Below are positions 6,348 through 12,630 of a DNA stretch of 12,630 nucleotides, piece after piece (position 1 is the first letter of the stretch; every line of letters starts with the position of its first letter). Both the position numbers and the translations under genes were made by a program. This DNA is from Deltaproteobacteria bacterium UBA7527 (GTDB taxonomy: Bacteria; Desulfobacterota; Syntrophorhabdia; Syntrophorhabdales; Syntrophorhabdaceae): NCBI GenBank assembly GCA_002478225.1, contig DLMV01000049.1:24758-37387 (forward strand), read 5' to 3'. Below the pieces are notes generated by a model. It saw nothing but the letters and a program-made list of their open reading frames with translations. It was not told where the DNA came from and did not search any database.

Positions 6348-7337
6348 CTATTTATTCCCCTCCATTGCCTTTTGCAGCTCCTCGGCCGTAACCGTTGCCG
6401 TCCCTCTCTTCATGACGACAACACCGGCGGCGTAATTTGCGATCCTCGATGCTGTATGGAAATCAGCCCCGCCTGCAAGGGAAAGCGCGACGGCAGCACA
6501 GACCGTATCGCCGGCGCCTGTAACATCCGTTACATCATCCGTTCCGGAGATCGGTATATCGTATATCTTTCCATCCGCCACAAAGAGACTCATGCCCTTG
6601 TTGCCGCGGGTCACGAGGAGGGCCTGCAATTCCATCCGTCCCATGATCGTCTTCCCCACAATGTTTATATCATGGCCCTCATCAAGGTTGCTCAGACGGT
6701 ATGCCTCAGATTCATTAGGCGTGATGATAGTAAAACCGGTAAACTTTTCCAGTCCATAGCGCGAGTCGCCGACAACTACCTTCTTTTTCGCTATATTCCT
6801 CATGAAATCAATAATCTCTGTGTCGACCGTTCCATGGCCGTAATCGGATACGATAAAAGCGTCAACCAAGGGGGCTGTTGCTTTCAGCCTCTTCATGAGA
6901 ATTGCCTTTTCTGACCGGGACACAGGCCTCTTGCTGTCTTTGTCGATCCGTATCACCTGTTGTTTCGATGTGTGGGTGTCGCCGGCAAGGATCCTGGTCT
7001 TGGTCACTGTTTCGCCGTTATGCCTGATGAGTCCCCCAAGGTCAATATTTTTATGCCGGGAGAAGTGCTGCATGAGCTTCTTGCCCGCATTATCGTTCCC
7101 TATAAAACCCAGCGGATAGACGTGCGCTCCAAGGGCGAGAAGGTTGCTGATCGTGTTGCCCGCGCTGCCGGGATATACTTTTGACTCTTCAAACTGCACA
7201 ACAACTACCGGTGCCTCTCGCGAGAGCCTGTATGGTTTCCCGAAAATGTACACATCAGCAATGATATCGCCTATCACGCAGATCTTTTTTCCCCTGAACC
7301 GTTTAACAATTTCGCTCAGCCTATGTTCTTTTTTCAA
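6348..7337 (-). CDS. rfaE1: D-glycero-beta-D-manno-heptose-7-phosphate kinase
   Basis: The enzyme phosphorylates heptose 7-phosphate at C1 with ATP, the kinase step of ADP-heptose synthesis. At 329 residues it equals the N-terminal domain of bifunctional HldE and belongs to the PfkB (ribokinase) family. The first signature region is at about 53-82 (YPGSAGNTISNLLALGA, FIGND). The second PfkB signature DVTGAGDTVCAAV is near 271-283, with D277 of GAGD as the expected catalytic base. The start is a TTG at 7337, preceded by a strong GGAGGAG ribosome site inside the upstream heptosyltransferase gene, which it overlaps by 17 bases. The second half of the HldE activity follows as a separate gene four bases downstream, so the fusion found in E. 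coli is split here. Confidence 0.95.
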   Translation of the reverse strand: MKKEHRLSEIVKRFRGKKICVIGDIIADVYIFGKPYRLSREAPVVVVQFEESKVYPGSAGNTISNLLALGAHVYPLGFIGNDNAGKKLMQHFSRHKNIDLGGLIRHNGETVTKTRILAGDTHTSKQQVIRIDKDSKRPVSRSEKAILMKRLKATAPLVDAFIVSDYGHGTVDTEIIDFMRNIAKKKVVVGDSRYGLEKFTGFTIITPNESEAYRLSNLDEGHDINIVGKTIMGRMELQALLVTRGNKGMSLFVADGKIYDIPISGTDDVTDVTGAGDTVCAAVALSLAGGADFHTASRIANYAAGVVVMKRGTATVTAEELQKAMEGNK

Positions 7338-8316
7338 TGATCTCCTCCACCTTAGCGAAGACTTCTTTTGGTGTTATCTGTACGAGGCATTCATGTTCCC
7401 TGTCGCAGTGTTTTTTGTTGCAGGGCCTGCAGGGCAGGTCCTTCCACAATGGATAGGTCCACGGGCTCGGATAACTGGTATACCGGTCGTCCATGGGCCC
7501 TAAAAGGACGATGGTTGGTCTTGAGAGGGCGGCGGAAAGATGGCGGGGGCCTGTATCGTTGCTCACGACAAAGGATGCCCTTGAGATGCACACCTTCAGG
7601 TCCATTACGTTCATCGATCTCACCTCCACATGGTCTTTCTCCGTGGCGCCGGCGAGAACTTTGTTGGCTGTCTCTTCCTCATCTTTTCCTGGCAGTATGT
7701 AAACCTCTATGCCGTACTGTTTCACGATCATATCAGCGAGCTCAGAAAAATAATGCGCTGGCCAGCATTTTGACGGACCATACTGAGCGCTCACAGCAAA
7801 GACAGCATATGGTTTGCGGATATCGGTAAATTTTTTGTCGAATTTCTGTTCCTCGTCCTCGGTAACCAGGAGCACAGGGGCATCGAGGGACCTTTTACCG
7901 CCAAGGGCGTCGATGATCCTGAGATAGTGTTCTACCGTAGATTCGGTATCGCGCCCTTCAGGGATCTTTCTGTTCAGCATGAAACCCCGCTTATTGCGGG
8001 CATAACCGATCCTTTCCCTTAGAAGCAGCGTAAAGAAGAGCAGGGCTGATCGAAAAGAATGAGGAAGGATTATCCCGCGCTTAAATGAAACCTTCTTCAA
8101 GATGCTTACCGTATCGAGAAAAGGGATGATGCCTTTGTCGTCGATAGCGAGAAATCTGTCGAAAAGATTGAGCCCGTTGTAGATATGAATTGCGTTGCTT
8201 TTTCCTACGGCCCAGATCTCGCCGTAGACATATGCCCTCAGCGCATGGAGAAACGGCACGGCCATTACCATATCGCCAAGCCAGTTAGGCAGATATACTA
8301 TCGTCCTGCCAGTCAC
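7321..8316 (-). CDS. waaF: Lipopolysaccharide heptosyltransferase, WaaF-like (GT9)
   Basis: The protein probably adds a heptose from ADP-heptose to the lipopolysaccharide inner core at the cytoplasmic face of the inner membrane. It has 331 residues. The N-terminus YLPNWLGDMVMAVPFLHAL is the WaaF-type acceptor-side motif. YGPSKCWP (179-186) and SNDTGPRHLSAAL (252-264) are GT9 nucleotide-sugar-binding motifs. A cysteine cluster C296-x2-C299-x4-C304-x5-C310 lies near the C-terminus, as in other members. The start is a GTG at 8316, inside the end of the upstream radical-SAM gene (32-base overlap); no strong ribosome site is visible, suggesting coupling to upstream translation. The next gene, rfaE1, overlaps its end. 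Heptosyltransferase II is the best guess; the acceptor position cannot be proven from sequence. Confidence 0.88.
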   Translation of the reverse strand: MTGRTIVYLPNWLGDMVMAVPFLHALRAYVYGEIWAVGKSNAIHIYNGLNLFDRFLAIDDKGIIPFLDTVSILKKVSFKRGIILPHSFRSALLFFTLLLRERIGYARNKRGFMLNRKIPEGRDTESTVEHYLRIIDALGGKRSLDAPVLLVTEDEEQKFDKKFTDIRKPYAVFAVSAQYGPSKCWPAHYFSELADMIVKQYGIEVYILPGKDEEETANKVLAGATEKDHVEVRSMNVMDLKVCISRASFVVSNDTGPRHLSAALSRPTIVLLGPMDDRYTSYPSPWTYPLWKDLPCRPCNKKHCDREHECLVQITPKEVFAKVEEIIEKRT

Positions 8317-9781
8317 TTCTCACGCCCATGAAAGGATTATATTTAACCATATAATGTGCTTTGCCTTGCTTATCCGCCTCTCTATTGATCTCGTCCTCTT
8401 TTTTCAGAAAACCGTCTTTTCCCTGTTTCCAGGCCTCCTCGCCTGCCTCCTCCACGAGCCTTACAAGATCGGCATAGCTCTTGTCTATATTCGCATAGCC
8501 GTTCACAAATGTACAGAACATCGTCTTTACTTTGTCAACGAGAAGGTCAGCTTCACTCCCGAGCACCATGCAGGTCTCATCGGTAAAATTATCGAGATGA
8601 AGCATTTTTTCAAAATCTATCTGCCCTGACTGCTCGGCAATGCTGTATGCCTTCGTGCCGACAAAGGGAAAGAATAGTGACCACCGGAACCTGCCCGGTT
8701 GGATCCTGGCGAGAAGCTCCACTGTCTCCATGATGTCCGCCGTTTTCTCCTGCGGCAGCCCTATCATAACAAATGCCGAGGTGTGAAGGCCTACCCTATG
8801 CGCCACATCAAAGGCATGGCAGATATCTTTATTTGACATGTACCGGTGCAGGACGTCCCTTCGTATCCTGTTGCTGCCGCTCTCAAGACCGAACTTTACG
8901 ATCCTGCACCCGGCCTCTTTGAGGCTTCTTGCTACCTCCTCATCAAAGACCTTTGCGTGGGCATTGCAGACAAAGCCTATATCGGTGGTTTTTTTGTATC
9001 GTTCGGTGAACTCGCGAAGCCACTTCTTATCGAAGGTAAATATATCATCGTCAAAGATGAACATCCTGATCCCTTTGTAATGACCGATGAGATATTCGAT
9101 CTCGTGTATCATTTCCTCAACGGTGTGCCGGCGCAGATACTGTCTCGGGAGGTGCCCGTGGCCTTTGTAGAGACCCATGATCTTGTGGTTGAGGCAATAG
9201 GTGCATCTGAAAGGGCATCCTCTGGATGCTGTCAGGCCGACCCAGCCGTCCTTGGCATCGATCATTTGCTGGAAATCGAAGATCTCATAATCCTTAAAAG
9301 GAAGTGTGGTAATATCCGTGAAAGGCCGGAGCGGTTCTAAAACCGGTCTTCCTTTTTCTTTATGGCCCATGTTCCTTATTCCCTTTGGGTTGCCCTGCTG
9401 GAGGAACTCCAGGAAAGCATCTTCGCCTTCGCCAACGCATATATAATCTACACATTCCTCGGACAGCGTCCCCATGGGGTCCATGGTTGGATGGATACCG
9501 CCGAAGATGATAGGGGCATTGCAATATTCCTTTATGCTGCGGGCTATCTCAAGGGCGTACTTGTATTGGTTCGTGAGAACAGAAAAGCCTATCGCGTCAG
9601 GTTGTATCGCAAGAACGTCCTTTTTTATTCTTTCAAGGTCGAGGGGATAGCCGAGCTTTTCGTTGATATTAATGAGGCGCGTCTCTATTCCATGCTTTTT
9701 CAATAAGCCGGAAATATAGGAGATCCCGTAATTGAATCCTATCTGGGTGTTGATGTTGGGGTATATGAAAAGCACCTTCAT
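8285..9781 (-). CDS. B12-binding-type radical SAM protein
   Basis: The 498-residue protein has an N-terminal Rossmann-like cobalamin-binding-type domain (about 1-130) with the family marks FGGIHPTMDP (93-102) and VGEGED (117-122). It lacks a clear DxHxxG cobalt-ligand motif. The radical SAM core follows with the cluster motif C189-x3-C193-x2-C196 (SRGCPFRCTYC), FIFDDDIFTF and KFGLESGS. The C-terminal region (about 410-498) is lysine- and glutamate-rich with no recognised domain. Such enzymes often act on lipids, cofactors or natural products; the substrate here is unknown. Lying between two heptosyltransferase genes, it may modify lipopolysaccharide or another envelope lipid. I chose ATG 9781 with AGGA seven bases upstream; a TTG at 9805 would add eight residues. 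Confidence 0.88.
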   Translation of the reverse strand: MKVLFIYPNINTQIGFNYGISYISGLLKKHGIETRLININEKLGYPLDLERIKKDVLAIQPDAIGFSVLTNQYKYALEIARSIKEYCNAPIIFGGIHPTMDPMGTLSEECVDYICVGEGEDAFLEFLQQGNPKGIRNMGHKEKGRPVLEPLRPFTDITTLPFKDYEIFDFQQMIDAKDGWVGLTASRGCPFRCTYCLNHKIMGLYKGHGHLPRQYLRRHTVEEMIHEIEYLIGHYKGIRMFIFDDDIFTFDKKWLREFTERYKKTTDIGFVCNAHAKVFDEEVARSLKEAGCRIVKFGLESGSNRIRRDVLHRYMSNKDICHAFDVAHRVGLHTSAFVMIGLPQEKTADIMETVELLARIQPGRFRWSLFFPFVGTKAYSIAEQSGQIDFEKMLHLDNFTDETCMVLGSEADLLVDKVKTMFCTFVNGYANIDKSYADLVRLVEEAGEEAWKQGKDGFLKKEDEINREADKQGKAHYMVKYNPFMGVRSDWQDDSISA

Positions 9782-9794
9782 GGAATGTCCTGTT

Positions 9795-9865
9795 CTAAAT
9801 TCCAAGCACTAAATTCTAATATCTAAATCCGAAACAATATCGAAATGCAAATTTCAAATGTTCAA
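9795..9865. repeat. AT-rich interspersed repeat
   Basis: The 109-base gap between the waaC-like and radical SAM genes is AT-rich and low in complexity, built from variants of AAATTC and related strings. The 13-mer AAATTCTAATATC (9811-9823) recurs exactly at 12608-12620 in the same orientation, and AAGCACTAA occurs at both sites (9804-9812 and 12622-12630). This marks an interspersed intergenic repeat rather than a gene. No good promoter is visible in it. Confidence 0.55.
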
Positions 9866-9890
9866 AACGTTTTCAGTTTGCCTTACCTTT

Positions 9891-10949
9891 TCAACCGGCA
9901 TTATCGCTCATGCTCTTTACTGCCTCAAAGACATCCTCGACGCTGATGCTTGCAATGCACGTTCTGTCCCGGCAATCCTTTTTCTTGCAGGGGCTGCAGG
10001 ACAGCTCTTTTCTTACTATTATATTATTGAACCCATAGGGCGCATTGACCGCTGCATCCGTTGGTCCAAAGATTGCCACAACGGGTATCTTTGCTGCGGA
10101 GGCAAGGTGCATGACGCCGGTATCGCCCCCTATATACATATCGACGTTTTCGAGCAGCGCGTAAAGCTGGGGGATATTGGTAGGGCAGGCCAAAAAGGCA
10201 TTCTCTCCTGCCATTGCCTTAAGCCGCTCCGCTTCCTCTTTCTCGCCCGGACCCCAGAGGATCAATATCTGTGCGCCCATATAATCCTTTACCCTGCCGG
10301 CCAGCTGCGCATACCGCTCTATCGGCCATCGCTTAAAACCTGTTCCCTTGCTGGAGAAAGGGTTTATGGCAAAGACGGGTGACCGTATGCCCGTGTTCCG
10401 AAAAAAATTCTCGATATATCGATACACGCTGTCAGGCGCCTGGAGCATTGTCTCAGGCCTTGCATTGCCGGCGCCGAGATACCGCGCTACGAGCATGTTC
10501 TTGTCCACCTTGTGCATTCTCCTGTCTGTGCCGCGAACACATTCCCCGTAAAAGATGTGGCTCTTCTCCTTGGCATGGATGGCGTCGAAGCCGATCTTCC
10601 TATCTCCCCTTGCGCACAAAGAGATCAAGGCGCTCTTGATGATACCGTGAAAATCAACGATACAATCATAGTGATCTTTTCTCAGGTGCGCGAGAAATCT
10701 CTTCATCTCGCGTGCAACGTTGAGAAGGCTCCCGGCCTTTAATCCATCCTGAAGGCGCCTCCTGGGAAACTGTATTACTTCATCGATGAATGTCTGAAAG
10801 GCAAGCAGCTCACCGACCGGACCTTCAACAAGCCATGTAATGCGTGCATCGGGAAAGCGGTCCCGCATTGCCTTCACGGCAGGAATGCACATCAGTACAT
10901 CCCCGAGAGAGCTCAATCGAATAACGAGGATATTACCTGGCGTTGACAT
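9891..10949 (-). CDS. waaC: Lipopolysaccharide heptosyltransferase, WaaC-like (GT9)
   Basis: The 352-residue glycosyltransferase family 9 member probably transfers heptose from ADP-heptose to Kdo or the first heptose of the inner core. Key sites are the N-terminal RLSSLGDVLMCIPAVKAM (11-28), typical of WaaC-type enzymes, the phosphate-binding stretch INPFSSKGTGFKRWP (195-209), and GGDTGVMHLASAAKIPVVAIFGPTD (274-298). A cysteine cluster C318-x2-C321-x4-C326-x4-C331 parallels that of the other heptosyltransferase in the operon. The start is ATG 10949, overlapping the end of the thioesterase gene by 17 bases. It was called waaC-like rather than waaF-like on its N-terminal motif and ITWLVEG segment; the exact linkage formed is an inference. 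Confidence 0.87.
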   Translation of the reverse strand: MSTPGNILVIRLSSLGDVLMCIPAVKAMRDRFPDARITWLVEGPVGELLAFQTFIDEVIQFPRRRLQDGLKAGSLLNVAREMKRFLAHLRKDHYDCIVDFHGIIKSALISLCARGDRKIGFDAIHAKEKSHIFYGECVRGTDRRMHKVDKNMLVARYLGAGNARPETMLQAPDSVYRYIENFFRNTGIRSPVFAINPFSSKGTGFKRWPIERYAQLAGRVKDYMGAQILILWGPGEKEEAERLKAMAGENAFLACPTNIPQLYALLENVDMYIGGDTGVMHLASAAKIPVVAIFGPTDAAVNAPYGFNNIIVRKELSCSPCKKKDCRDRTCIASISVEDVFEAVKSMSDNAG

Positions 10950-11358
10950 CTTTCAGGACGTTGAAAAGGTGCTGGGGGATAAGGACAGGTTTTCTGTTCG
11001 TATTAACGCAAACGTGTCTTGTTCTCCCTTCTACGATGAGGTTGCCGTCACGGTATATGATGTAATGGAACGTAACCCCTCTTGACTTCAACTCAGCCAC
11101 CCTTGTTTTCACAATAAGAAGATCATCGTAGGTGGCGGTATTGTAATACTTCATTTCCATGCCGACGACGACGAGGTGGTAGCCCATCTCCTCGAATTCC
11201 CTGTATGTGAATCCTTTTTCTCTCATATACTCGCTTCTTCCTATCTCGAAGAAGGTCGGGTAATTGCCATAGTAGACGATGCCCATCCTGTCGGTGTCCG
11301 CATACCGCACCCTTACGGGAACATCGACAAATCCTGATTCGCTGTCACGCATGCGCAT
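10933..11358 (-). CDS. Acyl-CoA thioesterase, YbgC/FadM hotdog family
   Basis: The 141-residue protein has the single hotdog domain of 4-hydroxybenzoyl-CoA thioesterase-like enzymes that hydrolyse acyl-CoA to free acid and CoA. The diagnostic motif YADTDRMGIVYYGNYPTFFE (19-38) contains the expected catalytic aspartate (D23). The helix FFEIGRSEYMRE and the following beta-strands match the family, and the length is typical. The start is ATG 11358, with AGGT upstream; a second ATG two codons on is also possible. Its end overlaps the heptosyltransferase gene and its start lies 10 bases after the radical SAM gene, so it is part of the operon. The preferred acyl chain is unknown; YbgC proteins in other bacteria associate with envelope functions. 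Confidence 0.88.
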   Translation of the reverse strand: MRMRDSESGFVDVPVRVRYADTDRMGIVYYGNYPTFFEIGRSEYMREKGFTYREFEEMGYHLVVVGMEMKYYNTATYDDLLIVKTRVAELKSRGVTFHYIIYRDGNLIVEGRTRHVCVNTNRKPVLIPQHLFNVLKDVNAR

Positions 11359-11368
11359 CGATCGTTAC

Positions 11369-12244
11369 CTAAAGGGCTCTCATAAATTCCGGCCGCAGGA
11401 GGGACGGATCTCTTTTTTTGAGAACATGCTCTATCGCTTTCAATGTCTTCTCTTTTTCTTCCGGAAGCCATGCCTTCACGGGAAGATAATTAGAGGCATG
11501 GTTTGAGGCAAAATACGTGTGGGTGACGTTCGTGTTCTTGATCATGATCGCGAGTTCCTCGAGGAGCATGTAAGGATCAGGGACCTTGAATGTGCCTCTC
11601 TTTACCTCTTCGGCCAGCGGAGTGCCCGGGACGATGATAACGCTCAAGGCGCCAGCGTAATCAGGGTCTATCCTGCTTAAGAATTTCCCCGTTTCTTCAG
11701 CGTGTATCCTGCTTCTCTCAACTCCACCCAGACCGAGCAGTACAGTAACGGAGAGGATAATGCCGGCATCCTTCACCCTCCGGGATGCCTCTGCCGTTTT
11801 ATCAAGGACCGTTCCCTTGCAGACCCTGTCGAGGGTAACCTGGTCGCCCGATTCTACGCCGAGGTATATGATCCCGACGCCAAGCTCTTTTAAGGTTTTT
11901 AATTCCTCGACGGATTTTTTAAGGATCGACTTCGTGTTCCCGTAGATACCGATCCTCTCAAGGCGCGGGAAGGAGTTTTTTATAAGCTGAACGATCGGAA
12001 CGAGCATCTTCTGCGGGATGATGAGCGCATCGCCGTCGGCAATAAAGACCTTCCGGATGTATTTGGCAAACTGCTTTGCCTCTTCAACATCTTCCCTGAC
12101 CTCTTCAAAGGATCTGACCCTGAATTTTTTTTCTTTAAAGGAACCGCAGAATGTGCATTTATTGTGGGAACAGCCGATAGTGACCTGCAGTATTAAACTG
12201 TCCGCCTCGCTCGGCGGCCTGTAGATAGCCCCTTCGTATTTCAT
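11369..12244 (-). CDS. Radical SAM protein (B12-domain-free)
   Basis: This 291-residue protein has a radical SAM core with no N-terminal cobalamin domain. The cluster-binding motif near the N-terminus is GCSHNKCTFC, with cysteines C25, C30 and C33. This is CX4CX2C rather than the common CX3CX2C, a spacing I associate with one subgroup of these proteins. Other core features are FIADGDALIIP, RIGIYGN (96-102), YLGVESGD (125-132, the SAM-binding glycine-rich region) and VTVLLGLGGVERS. Substrate and product cannot be inferred. Its ATG overlaps the stop of the ftsB-like gene by four bases (ATGA), so the two are translationally coupled at the head of the envelope operon. Confidence 0.88.
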   Translation of the reverse strand: MKYEGAIYRPPSEADSLILQVTIGCSHNKCTFCGSFKEKKFRVRSFEEVREDVEEAKQFAKYIRKVFIADGDALIIPQKMLVPIVQLIKNSFPRLERIGIYGNTKSILKKSVEELKTLKELGVGIIYLGVESGDQVTLDRVCKGTVLDKTAEASRRVKDAGIILSVTVLLGLGGVERSRIHAEETGKFLSRIDPDYAGALSVIIVPGTPLAEEVKRGTFKVPDPYMLLEELAIMIKNTNVTHTYFASNHASNYLPVKAWLPEEKEKTLKAIEHVLKKRDPSLLRPEFMRAL

Positions 12245-12522
12245 TGTTCAATCCTGTATACCCTCTCTCCTTCCCGAACAAACCCGTACTTCTTGCGGGC
12301 AACCTCCTCGAGATATCGATCATCCTTCTGTAGCTTTTCCAATTCCTGGAAGAGCGCCGCGTTCTCCTTTTCGGTCTTCTGTATTGAAACGCGCACAGAC
12401 TTGATGGAGCTTTTTATTTTAATAAATTCGAAAATGCCGCCTTCCGAGAAGATGAGCTGGAATAACAACGCGCCAAGGAGAACGATGAAACTGTAACGTC
12501 TTACTACTGCATCTTCAAACAT
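12241..12522 (-). CDS. FtsB/DivIC-type septum formation initiator
   Basis: The 93-residue protein is a small bitopic membrane protein. A transmembrane helix at about residues 10-27 (SFIVLLGALLFQLIF) is followed by a coiled coil at about 36-67 (SVRVSIQKTEKENAALFQELEKL) and a short C-terminal domain with LEEVARKKYGFVREGERVYR, the usual end of FtsB/DivIC proteins. Such proteins bind the FtsL-type partner and link division-site assembly to septal wall synthesis. The start is ATG 12522; a longer open frame to 12597 would add 25 residues but has no support and would put the promoter inside the gene. It is the first gene of the operon, sharing ATGA with the radical SAM gene. Family membership is clear; its exact divisome role is inferred. 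Confidence 0.85.
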   Translation of the reverse strand: MFEDAVVRRYSFIVLLGALLFQLIFSEGGIFEFIKIKSSIKSVRVSIQKTEKENAALFQELEKLQKDDRYLEEVARKKYGFVREGERVYRIEQ

Positions 12523-12535
12523 ATCAATTATCTTT

Positions 12536-12564
12536 ATATTAATGGTAAGAAAACAAAATGTCAA
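12536..12564 (-). promoter_or_regulatory. Sigma70-type promoter of the envelope operon
   Basis: On the minus strand, a perfect TTGACA (12559-12564) is followed by a 17-base spacer and TAATAT (12536-12541), five of six consensus positions with ideal spacing. The predicted transcription start near 12529 lies only about seven bases before the ATG at 12522, giving a nearly leaderless message. Downstream gaps are small or absent, so this promoter could serve all eight minus-strand genes. Confidence 0.75.
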
Positions 12565-12603
12565 CCTTATAAAGGCGCCGTATCGTTGATAGCTCATAGC
12601 TTA

Positions 12604-12630
12604 TGGCAAATTCTAATATCGAAGCACTAA
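12604..12630. repeat. Second copy of the AT-rich interspersed repeat (partial)
   Basis: AAATTCTAATATC (12608-12620) and AAGCACTAA (12622-12630) recur from the repeat near 9804-9823, in the same orientation but with their order swapped. The element continues past the window edge, so its full length is not visible. Confidence 0.5.

Noticed and set aside
6096..6914. 272-residue plus-strand open frame opposite rfaE2 and rfaE1
   Set aside because: It is antisense to two clearly conserved enzymes, and its translation is rich in Cys, Arg and Pro with no domain signature.
1..12630. CRISPR array, tRNA or rRNA genes
   Set aside because: No regularly spaced repeats, cloverleaf-forming segments or ribosomal RNA signatures were seen on either strand.

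Overview
The window reads as a Gram-negative, probably anaerobic bacterium of the Desulfobacterota (former Deltaproteobacteria) or Nitrospirota type. The reasons are lipopolysaccharide heptose genes with split hldE halves, two radical-SAM genes, a GAF-GAF-ANTAR regulator, and AT-rich interspersed repeats. This placement is an inference from gene content only.

Layout. Positions 1-63 hold the end of an unrecognised gene. Plus-strand genes then run from 85 to 5497: a Crp/Fnr-family regulator, a GAF-GAF-ANTAR RNA-binding antiterminator protein, glutamine-dependent NAD+ synthetase (nadE), a small sigma-70-family factor overlapping nadE by one base, and an outer-membrane beta-barrel protein. A roughly 350-bp element with imperfect inverted ends (5502-5851) separates these from a minus-strand block. 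In its transcription order (right to left) that block is ftsB/divIC-like, radical SAM, YbgC/FadM-type thioesterase, heptosyltransferase (waaC-like), B12-binding-type radical SAM, heptosyltransferase (waaF-like), rfaE1 (heptose-7-phosphate kinase) and rfaE2 (heptose-1-phosphate adenylyltransferase). Most neighbours in it overlap or nearly touch, so it looks like one lipopolysaccharide-core/envelope operon. It starts at a near-consensus promoter (12536-12564).

The most interesting signal is RNA-based. Directly downstream of the ANTAR gene, a sigma70 promoter (2031-2059) drives a ~125-nt leader in front of nadE. The leader holds a hairpin, a second hairpin with a six-base loop (A at loop position 1, G at position 4, the known ANTAR recognition pattern), and an intrinsic terminator that reuses the 3' half of the second hairpin. 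The leader of the beta-barrel gene repeats this plan: a hexaloop hairpin with the same GAC-loop-GTC core and loop ending GGC, mutually exclusive with a strong terminator just before the gene. I infer a small local regulon in which the ANTAR protein blocks termination and turns on NAD+ synthesis with its sigma-factor partner, and the porin. Glutamine is the nitrogen donor for NadE, and known ANTAR systems often govern nitrogen use, so a nitrogen or redox signal is plausible but not shown by the sequence.
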